DNA of 61,398 nt from Phyllobacterium trifolii (GTDB lineage: Bacteria > Pseudomonadota > Alphaproteobacteria > Rhizobiales > Rhizobiaceae), in the NCBI RefSeq assembly GCF_014192095.1, contig NZ_JACHXN010000031.1, positions 1-61,398 of the forward strand. Reading direction: 5' to 3'. This document shows positions 37,183-46,741 of the stretch, piece after piece. The position numbers and the translations under genes are program-made. How positions within the stretch are numbered: position 1 is the stretch's first letter; each line of letters opens with the position of its first letter. A model generated the notes under the pieces. It had not been told where the DNA came from and searched no databases. It saw nothing but the letters and a program-made list of their open reading frames with translations.

Positions 37183-38256
37183 CTAGAGGCGTTTCGTGAT
37201 CCGCGTCACATGGCCCATCTTGCGGCCGGGACGTGCTTCCGCCTTGCCATAGAGTTGCACAACAGCGCCGGTTTCCTTGAGGATTTCCGGAACTTTTGCG
37301 ATATCGTCACCGATCAGGTTCTCCATGACACAATCGGAATGCCGCCTCGTGTCGCCGAGCGGCAGGCCCGTGATTGCTCTGATATGCTGTTCGAATTGCG
37401 ATACGACGCAGGCCGCTTCAGTCCAGTGACCGGAGTTGTGCACGCGCGGGGCAAACTCATTCGCCAGTACAGTCCCATTGGCAAGCACGAAGAATTCCAT
37501 GCCGGCGACGCCCACATACTTCAAGCCTTCCAACAGTTTACGGGCTGCATCGGCGGCAAGGCCGGCTACGGTCGATGATACAGAGACGGGCACCGTCGAG
37601 GTCGCAAGAATTCCATTCTTGTGGACGTTCTCGGTGATGTCATAGACCTTTATATTGCCGGCTTCATCCCGCGCCGCGATGACGGAAATTTCACAGACAA
37701 AATCGACCAGCGCTTCCAGTATGGAGGGAACACTGCCAATGGCAGCGAATCCTTTTTTGGCGTCCTCACCTTTTTTACCGGAAAACTTGACCTGTCCCTT
37801 GCCGTCATAGCCGAAACGACGTGACTTGAGGATGCCTTTGCCGCCGAAGGCCAAGAGAGCCGCTTCAAGATCGCCCTCGTTCTCGACACTGAGCCATTGT
37901 GTCGTCTGGATCCCTGCATTGTTAAGAAAGCGTTTTTCGCTGACGCGGTCTTGCGAGACTTTCAAGGCGAGGGGCGATGGAAACACAGGTTTGATTTCAC
38001 TGAGTATTTCGGCCGAATCGACAGGAACATTTTCGAATTCATAGGTGATGACGTCGCTGAGTTCGGCAAGTTGTTCAAGCGCATTGCGATCGTCATAGGC
38101 CGCAACGATATGTTCGTTTGCGACTTGCGTCGCCGGGCAATTTTCCTGTGGTTCGAGAATGATCGTTTTGTAGCCGAGCCGAGCCGCCGCCATGGCGAGC
38201 ATACGACCAAGCTGACCACCACCGACAATACCGATCGTTGATCCAGGAGAAATCAT
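37183..38256 (-). CDS. purK: N5-carboxyaminoimidazole ribonucleotide synthase
   Basis: A 357-residue ATP-grasp enzyme of de novo purine synthesis that carboxylates AIR with bicarbonate and ATP. The N-terminal loop is TIGIVGGGQLGRMLAMAA; the ATP-grasp domain has KSRRFGYDGKGQ and EFAPRVHNSGHWT, whose residues hold the metal and substrate. Length is usual. It starts two bases after purE ends on the same strand, so the two form a purEK operon. Confidence 0.96.
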   Translation of the reverse strand: MISPGSTIGIVGGGQLGRMLAMAAARLGYKTIILEPQENCPATQVANEHIVAAYDDRNALEQLAELSDVITYEFENVPVDSAEILSEIKPVFPSPLALKVSQDRVSEKRFLNNAGIQTTQWLSVENEGDLEAALLAFGGKGILKSRRFGYDGKGQVKFSGKKGEDAKKGFAAIGSVPSILEALVDFVCEISVIAARDEAGNIKVYDITENVHKNGILATSTVPVSVSSTVAGLAADAARKLLEGLKYVGVAGMEFFVLANGTVLANEFAPRVHNSGHWTEAACVVSQFEQHIRAITGLPLGDTRRHSDCVMENLIGDDIAKVPEILKETGAVVQLYGKAEARPGRKMGHVTRITKRL

Positions 38257-38258
38257 GC

Positions 38259-38756
38259 TTATGCCTCGTCAGAAGGTCTCAACGCGACCTTGTCGCTTTG
38301 TGCCTTGCGGAAATCATCCAGCCGCTTTGCCAACGCGGCATCGTTCAGGCTAAGAACGGCAGCGGCCAGCAGAGCGGCATTGACCGCGCCGGCTCGGCCG
38401 ATCGCCAATGTGCCAACAGGGATGCCGGCTGGCATCTGCACGATCGACAGGAGTGAATCCTGCCCGGAAAGCGCCTTCGATTCCACCGGCACGCCAAACA
38501 CCGGCAACGGCGTCATCGATGCGGCCATCCCCGGCAAGTGAGCAGCCCCACCCGCACCCGCGATAATCACCTTGAAACCGGCTTCACGCGCCCCCTTGGC
38601 GAAGCTTACAAGCCTGTCAGGAGTTCTGTGCGCGGAAACAATGCGGTCGTCATGAGAGATGCCGAGACTGTCCAGCGTTTCGGCAGTGTGACGCATGGTT
38701 GCCCAATCCGACTGGCTTCCCATGATGATTGCAACATCGGCGCGTTTGTCAGCCAT
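38259..38756 (-). CDS. purE: N5-carboxyaminoimidazole ribonucleotide mutase
   Basis: A 165-residue class I PurE that moves the carboxyl group of N5-CAIR to carbon. Conserved motifs are [12 protein letters not shown] at the N-terminus, [10 protein letters not shown] and [12 protein letters not shown]. First gene of the purEK pair, with AGGAT upstream of the ATG. It works as an octamer in the cytoplasm. Confidence 0.96.
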   Translation of the reverse strand: MADKRADVAIIMGSQSDWATMRHTAETLDSLGISHDDRIVSAHRTPDRLVSFAKGAREAGFKVIIAGAGGAAHLPGMAASMTPLPVFGVPVESKALSGQDSLLSIVQMPAGIPVGTLAIGRAGAVNAALLAAAVLSLNDAALAKRLDDFRKAQSDKVALRPSDEA

Positions 38757-38845
38757 TGAGCATCCTGTAAATCTGTCGGGAGGAATTAACGGAAAAGACG
38801 GACCGCCGCAAGCTGGCGACGGAACTGCAATAACAAGGTTTAAGG

Positions 38846-39049
38846 TCAGGCGATAATATCGGGAGTGATCTTGTCTTCAAGCTCGATGAGCTTGTCTTTG
38901 ATGATGAGCTTCTTCTTTTTCATCCGCTGGATACGAAGCTGGTCGCAGCCAACCTGGATCATTGCTTGTATGGCGGCATCGAAATCGAGATGCTCCTGTT
39001 TTAATCTTGCGACTGCCAATCGAATGTCAGCCTGATCCTGGTCGGACAT
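38846..39049 (-). CDS. DUF465 (YdcH-like) small protein
   Basis: A 67-residue helical protein with the DUF465 core [17 protein letters not shown] and [16 protein letters not shown]. The start at 39049 (MSDQDQ) matches family length; the open frame upstream is spurious. Function unknown; short charged helical hairpins of this type may bind RNA or proteins. A second DUF465-like gene lies divergently at 39276. Confidence 0.85.
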   Translation of the reverse strand: MSDQDQADIRLAVARLKQEHLDFDAAIQAMIQVGCDQLRIQRMKKKKLIIKDKLIELEDKITPDIIA

Positions 39050-39275
39050 GCAGTGATTCCCGGTATTTCGCTGTAAAAAGAATCGCGTCTCTGGTTGTGG
39101 ACAACCTGTCCTTGCCAGCACGTCGCCATATCATATTTCAAGGAACAAGAAAATCCTACGAAACAAATTCGACAATTGCTTAAAGTGATGGCACAGTGTC
39201 ACGGCTCTGTCATAAACTTGCTGCCTTGCAAGCAGAGCATGCATACGTGACGAAACCAACCAAGGGAGAAGCCGG

Positions 39276-39455
39276 ATGGCCATTGAGTCTCATCTTGAAA
39301 CGCTTGAACGTAAGCATGGAGCGCTCGAAAAGGAAATTTCCGACGCGCTGTTAAGTCCCGCCTCCGACGACCTGACGATCAGTAATATGAAACGACGCAA
39401 GCTGGTGCTCAAAGAGCAGATTGAAAGACTGAAAGCAGTCGTCACTCACCACTAA
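39276..39455 (+). CDS. Second DUF465-like small protein, 59 aa
   Basis: A 59-residue frame starting MAIESHLETLERKHGALEKE and containing MKRRKLVLKEQIERL, the same short helical-hairpin pattern as the DUF465 protein on the other strand. GGGAGA stands before the ATG. The pair faces away from each other across a 226-base gap. It is followed by a strong terminator. Confidence 0.82.
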   Translation: MAIESHLETLERKHGALEKEISDALLSPASDDLTISNMKRRKLVLKEQIERLKAVVTHH

Positions 39456-39520
39456 CGACCCGGAAGGACCGCAGAATTCCAGTCAACAGCTTGAAGAAGC
39501 GTCGTACTGGCAGTTAGAAG

Positions 39521-39560
39521 AAACCCGGTTCCCGCATAGGTGAGCCGGGTTTTCTATTTT
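39521..39560. terminator. Bidirectional terminator
   Basis: Stem AAACCCGG with CCGGGTTTT, followed by TCTATTTTT on the plus strand. It separates the DUF465-like gene from the convergent ArsR-type gene whose stop is at 39561. Confidence 0.8.
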
Positions 39561-39824
39561 TCAGCGCATCCAGAACTGGTCGAGCCAGAGATTCAGATGA
39601 AAGAACCCGTTGTCATCGACAGCATAGATCCGCCGCGTGCCTTCGGCTTTGACTGATACCAGCCGCGCGTCCAGAAGCGCCTTGAGGTGTTGGGAGACGG
39701 CGGGACGGGAAATCGGCAGGCCTGTCGCCAGTTCGTTCACAGTTTTTGGTCCGCGTCTGAGCTCCTCGAGCAGATAGCGGCGGTTTGGATCAGAAATTGC
39801 TGCAAAGGCATCCGTTTCGACCAT
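39561..39824 (-). CDS. ArsR-family HTH regulator
   Basis: An 87-residue winged-helix repressor. AISDPNRRYLLEELRRGPKT opens the HTH, PISRPAVSQHLKALLDARLV is the recognition part, and VKAEGTRRIYAVD the wing. No cysteines for metal sensing, so it is of the metal-independent kind (like the regulators paired with SRPBCC proteins or transporters). An MFS transporter gene begins 1.2 kb upstream on the same strand and is a possible target, though 56 bases separate them in the order transporter then regulator. Confidence 0.88.
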   Translation of the reverse strand: MVETDAFAAISDPNRRYLLEELRRGPKTVNELATGLPISRPAVSQHLKALLDARLVSVKAEGTRRIYAVDDNGFFHLNLWLDQFWMR

Positions 39825-39880
39825 CCAGAATAGTCATTTTAAACCAGCGGCAATGTCAACGAATTTCGTAGCCGACCGAA

Positions 39881-41122
39881 CTATTCGGGCAATGTCTCTG
39901 CACGCGGATCCAGCCTCACCCCTTCCGGCGTCACACGTTCGGAATGAACCGTCTGGAAATTGTCGCGCAGTTCGATCGGCACAGGTGCACGCATTCTGGA
40001 TCGTATGATTGCGTGAGCCATGATCGAAATATGTGCCAGCGCCGTTATGGCAAATAGACCCTCAGGCGCAACGCTTTCCATGGCCCAGGCTCCAAGAATG
40101 GGACCTATCATCGTGCCAAATCCGTAAAGCAACAGGAGCCCGCTCGTGACTTTGACAAAACTTTGCTGATCCGAAAAATCGTTCGCATGGGCAACTGCCA
40201 CGGGATAGAGCGTATAGGCCAAACCGCCATATATGGCGGTCATCGCCAGAATGGCATAGGCGTGGTGTGGCGCGATTAGAAAGATCAAAAGGCCAATCGC
40301 TGCCGCAGCACCACCGACAATGGCGAGAACATAGCGGCGGTCCGTCCGATCCGACATGCGGCCAACCGGGATCTGCATCAACGCACCGCCCATGACCGAA
40401 GCGCTCATCATCAGAGCGATCTCGGTGGTTGATATGCCCGTTGCCGCGCCATAGACGGCGCCAAGCGTTCCGAACGCACCATTGGCGATGCCGATCAGAA
40501 TACAGCCGAGGAAAGCCACCGGCGAATTGCGATAGAGAGCCTTCAAATCGAGCTGCACTTCGGTCAGTGGCTTCGGGCTGCTGGCCGTGGAAATCGCGGT
40601 CGGGATAAGTGCCAGACAAAAGAGAATGCCGGACATCATGAAGAATGTGCCCGTATGCACGTCGCCGAAGCCGATCATCATCTGCCCGACGGTGATCGAA
40701 CCAAAATTCACCACCATGTAGAGACCGAAAATTTGCCCGCGATTGGCATTGGTCGCGCGCTCGTTCAGCCAGCTCTCGATCACCATGTAGGAGCCTGCCA
40801 TGGCAAAGCCGGTCAAAGCACGAAGGACGATCCAGGCGGTCGAATCGACGAGAATTCCCGTAAGCAGTGCCACAATCGCGGCGATCGACGCAAAGGCGCT
40901 GAAGGCACGGACGTGCCCGACACGGCGCACAAGCCGCGGCGCAAGCAGACAGGAAGCGATGAAACCACCCGCCCAGGCTGTTCCCAAAAGACCGAGAGAC
41001 GTCGTCGAAAAACCTTCCGCGCCGCCGCGCAAAGGCAACAGTAACCCGTGGAGACCGGATGCCATAACGAGGAAGGAGGTGCCGCAGAGGAGCGCGAAGA
41101 CCTGAATGAACGAACGGAACAC
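39881..41122 (-). CDS. MFS transporter
   Basis: A 413-residue permease with about 12 membrane helices. The cytoplasmic loop GRMSDRTDRRYVL after helix 6 is the usual major-facilitator signature, and another is in GRPIVRRVGHVR-like loop SCLLAPRLVRRVGHVRAF. I chose the GTG at 41122, which has AAGGG upstream and begins just before helix 1; the frame stays open to a TTG at 41167. It resembles the YcaD-like group. Substrate unknown. Likely followed on the same message by the ArsR-type gene. Confidence 0.85.
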   Translation of the reverse strand: MFRSFIQVFALLCGTSFLVMASGLHGLLLPLRGGAEGFSTTSLGLLGTAWAGGFIASCLLAPRLVRRVGHVRAFSAFASIAAIVALLTGILVDSTAWIVLRALTGFAMAGSYMVIESWLNERATNANRGQIFGLYMVVNFGSITVGQMMIGFGDVHTGTFFMMSGILFCLALIPTAISTASSPKPLTEVQLDLKALYRNSPVAFLGCILIGIANGAFGTLGAVYGAATGISTTEIALMMSASVMGGALMQIPVGRMSDRTDRRYVLAIVGGAAAAIGLLIFLIAPHHAYAILAMTAIYGGLAYTLYPVAVAHANDFSDQQSFVKVTSGLLLLYGFGTMIGPILGAWAMESVAPEGLFAITALAHISIMAHAIIRSRMRAPVPIELRDNFQTVHSERVTPEGVRLDPRAETLPE

Positions 41123-41224
41123 GGCAAACCCTTCAAGCGAATGGGGAATGGAGCCAGCCTGGAGCAAGCTGGTGATGACTTCGTCTCAATCAGCAATGCG
41201 GAGATTTTAGGTCACCCGCAAAAC

Positions 41225-41500
41225 TTAGAGCGGAGAACGTCCAAATGGAATCGTTCTGCCGGAGGGAATTCGTGGACAAGGTCAAGGGGTTGGGCGAGGC
41301 CGATGCCTTTCCATCGGACGATGCCGAAGCCCGATGGATTTGGCCCGAATTTGCCGGCCCTTCGGGTTTCCGGCTGGCGGCCAACCGCTTTGTCAGGTGG
41401 CGTCGGACGATGGAAACACATCGACCTCGCCACCTTCCGCGTGGATTGTCTCGCCATCCGTGAAACAGAACTGGTTCCATTTGAATGTTCTCCGCTCTAA
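41225..41500. mobile_element. MITE-like inverted-repeat element, family B
   Basis: 276 bases with imperfect terminal inverted repeats of about 37 bases, both reading TTAGAGCGGAGAAC inward and continuing CAAATGGAA. A TA dinucleotide at each end may be a target duplication. Internal frames are meaningless on both strands. It lies between the MFS and DUF1192 genes, seven bases from the DUF1192 stop. Confidence 0.8.
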
Positions 41501-41506
41501 TCGGCC

Positions 41507-41692
41507 TCAGCGGAACAGGGCCTCAGCAGCGACCTTGCTATCACCCTTGCGTGACCGCTCTTCCTCAAGACGTGTGATCTCGGAACGCAGCAGAACAATC
41601 CGCTCGTCAAGTTCGGCAACCGATAATAGCGACAGATCCTGCCCAATATCATGAACGATCTTGCGCCTTGGTTCTTCGTCGAAAAGTGACAT
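41507..41692 (-). CDS. DUF1192 small protein
   Basis: A 61-residue alphaproteobacterial protein with LSLLSVAELDERIVLLRSEI and RLEEERSRK, the DUF1192 mark. The start at 41692 has GGAGGAA five bases upstream. Predicted to be a short coiled coil. Function unknown. It is divergent from the quinone oxidoreductase gene. Confidence 0.88.
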   Translation of the reverse strand: MSLFDEEPRRKIVHDIGQDLSLLSVAELDERIVLLRSEITRLEEERSRKGDSKVAAEALFR

Positions 41693-41788
41693 TATTTCCT
41701 CCACTTGTCGTCCTAGTGTTGGAGGATACAGCCCAACTGCTTGGAATTGCAAACCATTCCGGCGAATCAATCCAGAGGGAGATCAACC

Positions 41789-42793
41789 ATGGCCGAAACA
41801 ATTCCGACGACGATGACGGCGATCGAAATCACCGCGCCGGGCGGCCCCTTGGTCCTGAAGCCGGGCGAGCGCGGCGTTCCGGAGCCGAAAGCCGGCGAGC
41901 TTCTCATCAAGGTACGTGCCGCCGGCGTCAATCGGCCCGATGTGCTGCAGCGGCAAGGGTTTTATCCCCCGCCGGCCGGTGCGTCTGATATCCCTGGTCT
42001 GGAAATCGCCGGCGATGTCGTCGCGGTTGGCGAAGGTGTAACGCGATTTCGCATGGGCGAGCGAGTGACAGCGCTCGTTGCGGGCGGGGGTTATGCCCAA
42101 TATTGTGTGGTCCATGAAACCAACGCATTGCCGATCCCTGCGGGCTACGGTTTCATTGAGGCCGCAGCAATTCCGGAAACCTATTTCACCGTCTGGCACA
42201 ACGTGTTCGAACGCGGCGGTTTGCAGAGCGGCGAAACCTTTCTCGTGCATGGCGGATCGTCCGGAATAGGCACCACGGCAATCCAGCTGGCCAAGGCCTT
42301 CGGGGCCACAGTAATCACCACTGCAGGTTCGGACGAGAAATGCGAAGCCTGTCAGAAGCTCGGCGCTGACCGCGCTATCAATTATCGTAATGAAGATTTC
42401 GTCGAGGCGATCAAGGAGATGACCGGCGGCAAGGGTGTCAACCTCACTCTCGATATGGTGGGCGGCGATTATACGGAACGTAATTATGAGGCCGCGGCAC
42501 TCGATGGCCGTATCGTTCAGATTGCCTTCCTGAACGGCGCCAAAGTCACAACGGACATATCGAAGCTGATGGTCAAGCGTCTGACCCATACAGGGTCCAC
42601 TCTTCGCAACCGTCCGGTCGAGTTCAAGGCGGGGATCGCACGCGAACTCGAGCTCAAAGTATGGCCCCTGCTGATCGAGCGCCGTGTGGCGCCGGTGATC
42701 GACATGATCTACCCGCTGCATGAAGCCTGGCGGGCCCATGAACGCATCGAAGACGGGCACCATATCGGCAAGATCGTGCTCGATGTGAGTTGA
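41789..42793 (+). CDS. NAD(P)H quinone oxidoreductase (PIG3-like)
   Basis: A 334-residue MDR enzyme of the quinone oxidoreductase group. GroES-like domain with RAAGVNRPDVLQRQGFYPPP, which is close to the PIG3/TP53I3 kind; dinucleotide-binding loop LVHGGSSGIGTTAIQLAKAF; no zinc cysteines. The start at 41789 has GGGAGA upstream. It reduces quinones with NADPH. This is the core paralog of the enzyme at 1366-2388, with which it shares only family-level likeness. Confidence 0.9.
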   Translation: MAETIPTTMTAIEITAPGGPLVLKPGERGVPEPKAGELLIKVRAAGVNRPDVLQRQGFYPPPAGASDIPGLEIAGDVVAVGEGVTRFRMGERVTALVAGGGYAQYCVVHETNALPIPAGYGFIEAAAIPETYFTVWHNVFERGGLQSGETFLVHGGSSGIGTTAIQLAKAFGATVITTAGSDEKCEACQKLGADRAINYRNEDFVEAIKEMTGGKGVNLTLDMVGGDYTERNYEAAALDGRIVQIAFLNGAKVTTDISKLMVKRLTHTGSTLRNRPVEFKAGIARELELKVWPLLIERRVAPVIDMIYPLHEAWRAHERIEDGHHIGKIVLDVS

Positions 42794-42795
42794 TT

Positions 42796-42835
42796 AAAAA
42801 GAAAACGTCCACCCTCCTGTTCGGGAGGATGGACG
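42796..42835 (-). terminator. Terminator after phytase-like gene
   Basis: On the minus strand a hairpin (CGTCCATCCTCCC with GGAGGGTGGACG) is followed by TTTTCTTTTT, 20 bases past the stop of the phytase-like esterase gene; the convergent oxidoreductase gene may share it. Confidence 0.8.
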
Positions 42836-42856
42836 CGAAAGACTGGTAGAACCGGC

Positions 42857-45055
42857 TCAGTTCGTGGCCTGAACCTTGCCGATACTAAAGAACATGGTTT
42901 CGCCGGAGGAGCCGTCGACACCGTCATTGTCGGTCACCGCATAACCATTACCCTCGGAGTCGACAGTAAAGCCCTCGAGCTTCTCGGCGACATAGCCATT
43001 GCTGGCCTTGAGGTCACCCATGAAGTCATGCGCCAGCGTCTTCTCGACCACTGGAAGCTTTTCGCCGATCTTGGCAGGCTTCAGCCCGTCAAGCGCCACG
43101 CGATACAAGCGCTTGTTGACGGCATTTGCACCAACCTGATTGTCGCGTTCGATGATGTAAAGCTGGCCATCATGCGCAGTGATTTCGGACAGCCCCACCC
43201 AGCCCTTTTCAGTCTTGTCGAGCGGATAGGAAACCGCGCTCCATTCCTTCTTCTTGATGTCATAGCGCAGGAGCTTGACGAAACCCTTTTCGTCGTCCTT
43301 CCATTCGCGCTGGATCGGCATCCAGAGCACAGCGTCATCGCCTTCGCCAACACGGGTGATGCCTTCGAGACCGTAGCGAATCTGGTTTGGCAGCAGGTCG
43401 TCCGGCAACGCGATTTCTTTCTTGATTTCGCCCTTGTCGTTCACATTGAGGATTGCATGCGGGACAAGCTTCGCCTGATCGCCCTCGTTGGCAAGCCAGA
43501 AACCGCCGTCGCCATCGGTGGTGATACCTTCAAGATCAAGCTTCTGGGCTGCCTGGCCGCCGCGTTTGACCACCAGTGCGTTGGTGATTTTTGCCGGCGT
43601 CTGCTTGGCATCGATCGTATAGATTGTCGGCGCGGAATAATAAATCGAATCCGAAACGGCATAGAGCTTGCCAGATTCCTTCAGATCCCCGACGAGACCA
43701 GATAGCGCGCCCCAGCCGACAGGCGTTCCATCATCTTTCGTTGTAGAGACGATGAGCGGATAATTGGGCTTCTGATCCTTGAGCTCATAGATCATGACAT
43801 GCGACCGGGCACCGCCGTCTTCGACGAGGTCCGTTTCATTCGCCGTAATCAGAAGATTGCGCGACGGGATCGCAAGAACGCCTTCCGGTCCAATGCCTGA
43901 GGGCAGAAGCTGAACGAATTCCGGATCAGCACCCGTATCCTTGTAAACACCGACCATGGATCCGCGTTCGCTGGCAACGAAGAGATATGGCGTATCGCCA
44001 AACTTGGCGAATTCGGCTCCTTCGAGTTCAACACCCTTTTTGTTGCGCTTGTCCGGATAATGTCCAGCTTCCGCGATCTTGTATTCGAGCGAAGGGCCGG
44101 ACTCGTAGGCTACCTTGCCGTCCTTCGTGAAGATGGTGAAATTGCGCGAACCACCTTTGTAGTCGCCTTCATTGGCGACAACGAAGCGATCGTTGTCGAG
44201 CCACTTGACGGTGTCCGGCTCGCGCAGCACACCCTTCATGCTACCGTCGAACTTGAAAGCTCCGTCATTCTTCACATCGATCTTGTCCAGATCGACGGTA
44301 CCTGCGGAGAAATGGCTGACGATCTTGCCGGTCGCCGCATCGACAACAGCGATATGATTGTTCTCCTGCAGGGTCACTGCAATCTGATTCTGACTGTTGA
44401 TCGAAACGAATTCCGGTTCGGCGTCCGACGGTGCAATCTCTGAAAGGCCGGTCAAGTCCACCGTTTTCATCGTTGCGCAATCCGGGGCGCCGTCTTTCAG
44501 CGAGAATATCTTGAGGTTGCCCGAGGGCATCTGCGGTATTTCGCCATCGTTCAATTCTTCGTCGCGCTCATTCTCGATGACTACGGCGGCAAAAGTCTTG
44601 TCGGGGGAGATCGCAACCGAATCCGGCTGTCCGCCGAGGTCGCAGGTCGTGTTGACCTTGCGTGTGGCAATATCAATAACGTCGAGCCGTCCTGAAGGTT
44701 TGGCTTTGCTTTCGGACGTATTGACAGCGGCCAGAACATTTCCGCCAACGGTCGCAACCGACGTCGGCTCGCCCTCGACCTTGATGATCCCGCCCGCCAG
44801 CGGCTTGGCCGGATCGGTGATGTCGACGAAGCCGATGGCACCATGGGGGCTGTCGGAATAGATCAGCGTCTTGCCATCTTCCGATGCAGTGATGATTTCC
44901 GACGATGTCGGCTTCGACGTGTCCGCATCCTTCGGCAGATTGTCGGCGACAGGGAAACTTGCAATACGGTTGAAAACCGGCTCAGCAGCGGCTGGAATGG
45001 CAACGGATGCTGCGAGGGCAGTCCAGAGCCCAATATAGAGCGATTTGCGCGACAT
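42857..45055 (-). CDS. Exported phytase-like esterase
   Basis: A 732-residue secreted protein. The signal peptide LYIGLWTALAASVAIPAAA is cleaved near residue 23. The first half is a beta-propeller-like region that reads as repeated surface strands (VATVGGNVLAAVNTSES, VDVIDIATRKVN-type units), and the C-terminal part is the esterase-like activity of phytase domain (LDLEGITTDGDGGFWLANEG, IRYGLEGITRVGEGDD). It probably releases phosphate from an organic ester in the periplasm. I chose the ATG at 45055 with GGAGG upstream; the frame runs open to 45193. Single gene. Confidence 0.85.
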   Translation of the reverse strand: MSRKSLYIGLWTALAASVAIPAAAEPVFNRIASFPVADNLPKDADTSKPTSSEIITASEDGKTLIYSDSPHGAIGFVDITDPAKPLAGGIIKVEGEPTSVATVGGNVLAAVNTSESKAKPSGRLDVIDIATRKVNTTCDLGGQPDSVAISPDKTFAAVVIENERDEELNDGEIPQMPSGNLKIFSLKDGAPDCATMKTVDLTGLSEIAPSDAEPEFVSINSQNQIAVTLQENNHIAVVDAATGKIVSHFSAGTVDLDKIDVKNDGAFKFDGSMKGVLREPDTVKWLDNDRFVVANEGDYKGGSRNFTIFTKDGKVAYESGPSLEYKIAEAGHYPDKRNKKGVELEGAEFAKFGDTPYLFVASERGSMVGVYKDTGADPEFVQLLPSGIGPEGVLAIPSRNLLITANETDLVEDGGARSHVMIYELKDQKPNYPLIVSTTKDDGTPVGWGALSGLVGDLKESGKLYAVSDSIYYSAPTIYTIDAKQTPAKITNALVVKRGGQAAQKLDLEGITTDGDGGFWLANEGDQAKLVPHAILNVNDKGEIKKEIALPDDLLPNQIRYGLEGITRVGEGDDAVLWMPIQREWKDDEKGFVKLLRYDIKKKEWSAVSYPLDKTEKGWVGLSEITAHDGQLYIIERDNQVGANAVNKRLYRVALDGLKPAKIGEKLPVVEKTLAHDFMGDLKASNGYVAEKLEGFTVDSEGNGYAVTDNDGVDGSSGETMFFSIGKVQATN

Positions 45056-45283
45056 GTTTTTGTAAACCTCCTGTTTTTGTTGGAGGATGGTTCGCCTAGC
45101 CGCATTGCAATGGAATGACGGTTTCGTGACAGTTTGATGAAACGCCCGGTTGTACCCGGTTGTGATCGAAACCGATTCTTGCTCATCGAACAAAATAACG
45201 CTATATAGGCGCCGAATTCCCGGAAATTGTGGTTGAACCCACGTCCCGCGCCCCCGGAGCGGACGAACGAGAGGACTATATCT

Positions 45284-45979
45284 ATGGCCACCCAGCTTCT
45301 AATGCCAAAGGCAACGGCCGTCTGGCTTGTCGACAATACTGCGCTGTCCTTCGATCAGATCGCTGCATTCTGCAAGCTGCATCCGCTCGAAGTGAAGGCG
45401 ATTGCCGATGGCGAATCCGCCCAGGGCATCAAGGGCCTTGATCCGCTGATTACTGGCCAGCTGTCGCGCGAGGAAATTGCCAAGGGCGAGGCTGATGCTA
45501 ACTACAAGCTGAAAATTCTGGAGCCGAAGGTTCGCGTTCCGGAAACCAAGCGCAAGGGTCCGCGCTACACACCGCTATCGAAGCGCCAGGATCGCCCGAA
45601 TGCCATTCTGTGGCTGGTTCGCAACCACCCGGAATTGAAGGATGCGCAGATCTCTCGCCTGATCGGCACGACGAAATCCACCATCGAACAGATTCGCAAT
45701 CGTACGCACTGGAATTCGAATAACCTTCAGCCGATGGATCCGGTCACGCTCGGCTTGTCCTCGCAGATCGATCTCGACATAGAGGTGGAGCGCTCATCCC
45801 GCGGCCGGCCGGTACAGCAGCCAGGCGAAGGCGGCGATACGCTGCTCCCCGCATCGGCAACCGAAAACCTAGACATTCAGCCAACGGTCCGCGAAGAAGA
45901 CCAGGAGCTCGACGCCGACAAGGTGTTCGCCAAGCTGTCGTCGCTCAAAGGCCATCAGGAAAACGAAGACGAAGAATAG
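45284..45979 (+). CDS. trcR: Cell-cycle transcriptional regulator TrcR (DUF1013)
   Basis: A 231-residue DUF1013 protein conserved across Alphaproteobacteria. An N-terminal segment MPKATAVWLVDNTALSFDQI is followed by an HTH-like HPELKDAQISRLIGTTKSTI. In Caulobacter and relatives it is a conserved essential or cell-cycle-linked regulator, and that role is assumed here. The C-terminus is acidic. The ATG at 45284 is preferred over the open frame from 45227. A strong terminator follows. Confidence 0.9.
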   Translation: MATQLLMPKATAVWLVDNTALSFDQIAAFCKLHPLEVKAIADGESAQGIKGLDPLITGQLSREEIAKGEADANYKLKILEPKVRVPETKRKGPRYTPLSKRQDRPNAILWLVRNHPELKDAQISRLIGTTKSTIEQIRNRTHWNSNNLQPMDPVTLGLSSQIDLDIEVERSSRGRPVQQPGEGGDTLLPASATENLDIQPTVREEDQELDADKVFAKLSSLKGHQENEDEE

Positions 45980-46005
45980 ACTTCACAAAAACAAAACCAT
46001 TGATA

Positions 46006-46033
46006 AAAGCCCGGCGATGCCGGGCTTTTTTTA
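46006..46033 (+). terminator. Terminator after trcR
   Basis: Stem AGCCCGGC with GCCGGGCT, three-base loop, then seven T residues, between trcR and the convergent WYL-regulator stop at 46031. Confidence 0.9.
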
Positions 46034-46741
46034 TGACGCACGAGCCTTGTTGTCCGGCGTCTCGCTCAGCTCTACACGGCGATAGAAATCTGCCAGGGTC
46101 TTGCCGCGCTCCTGGCGGAAAATCCGGTCGATCTTCTCGACCTTGGCGATCCGGTCAATGCGGAACGTACGAAAATCATTGCGCAGCTCGCACCAGCTGA
46201 TCAATGTCCACACTTTGCCCCAGAACCACAAACCAAGCGGCCGGATGTCACGAGCACTCTCATTGCCGTCGAGATCAGTATAAGTGATCGACAGGATACG
46301 GCATTGTTCAGCGGCGTTTTCCGCAAGATCGATGAGTGCCCGGTCGTTGTCACTGATGTTATAGCTGGTCGAATGAACATGGGTATTCGTAATGCGCGGG
46401 CGCTCCTCTTTCGGCAGAACGGCGCCTATCTTGATGATCGCTTCTTCCGCAGCGCGGGCCATCGATGCACCACCCCACGCTGTAATCAGCCGCGCACCGG
46501 CGACGAGCGCCACAACTTCATCGCGCGTAAACATCAGTGGCGGCAGATCGAAACCCTCGCGCAGGATGTAACCGACACCGGCCTCGCCATCAATCGGCAC
46601 GCCGGTCGATTGCAGGTCGGCGATGTCACGATAGATCGTGCGCTCGGAAACTTCGAGCTTTTCGGCAAGCTGGCGCGCGGTTACCAGGCGCCCGCCACGC
46701 AGCTTCTGCACAATCTGGAAAAGACGGTCAGCCCTGCGCAT
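46031..46741 (-). CDS. YafY-type HTH/WYL-domain regulator
   Basis: A 236-residue transcription regulator. The N-terminal winged HTH has LFQIVQKLRGGRLVTARQLA and VSERTIYRDIADLQ; the WYL-like domain has LGLWFWGKVWTLISWCELR and FRTFRIDRI near the C-terminus. The ATG at 46741 is the family start. It overlaps the end of the upstream DJ-1/PfpI gene by 14 bases, so both are one operon. Many YafY-type regulators respond to nucleotides or DNA damage; the ligand is unknown here. Confidence 0.88.
   Translation of the reverse strand: MRRADRLFQIVQKLRGGRLVTARQLAEKLEVSERTIYRDIADLQSTGVPIDGEAGVGYILREGFDLPPLMFTRDEVVALVAGARLITAWGGASMARAAEEAIIKIGAVLPKEERPRITNTHVHSTSYNISDNDRALIDLAENAAEQCRILSITYTDLDGNESARDIRPLGLWFWGKVWTLISWCELRNDFRTFRIDRIAKVEKIDRIFRQERGKTLADFYRRVELSETPDNKARAS

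Noticed and set aside
41245..41463. Frames on both strands inside the family B element
   Set aside because: They come from the palindromic element and have no protein character.
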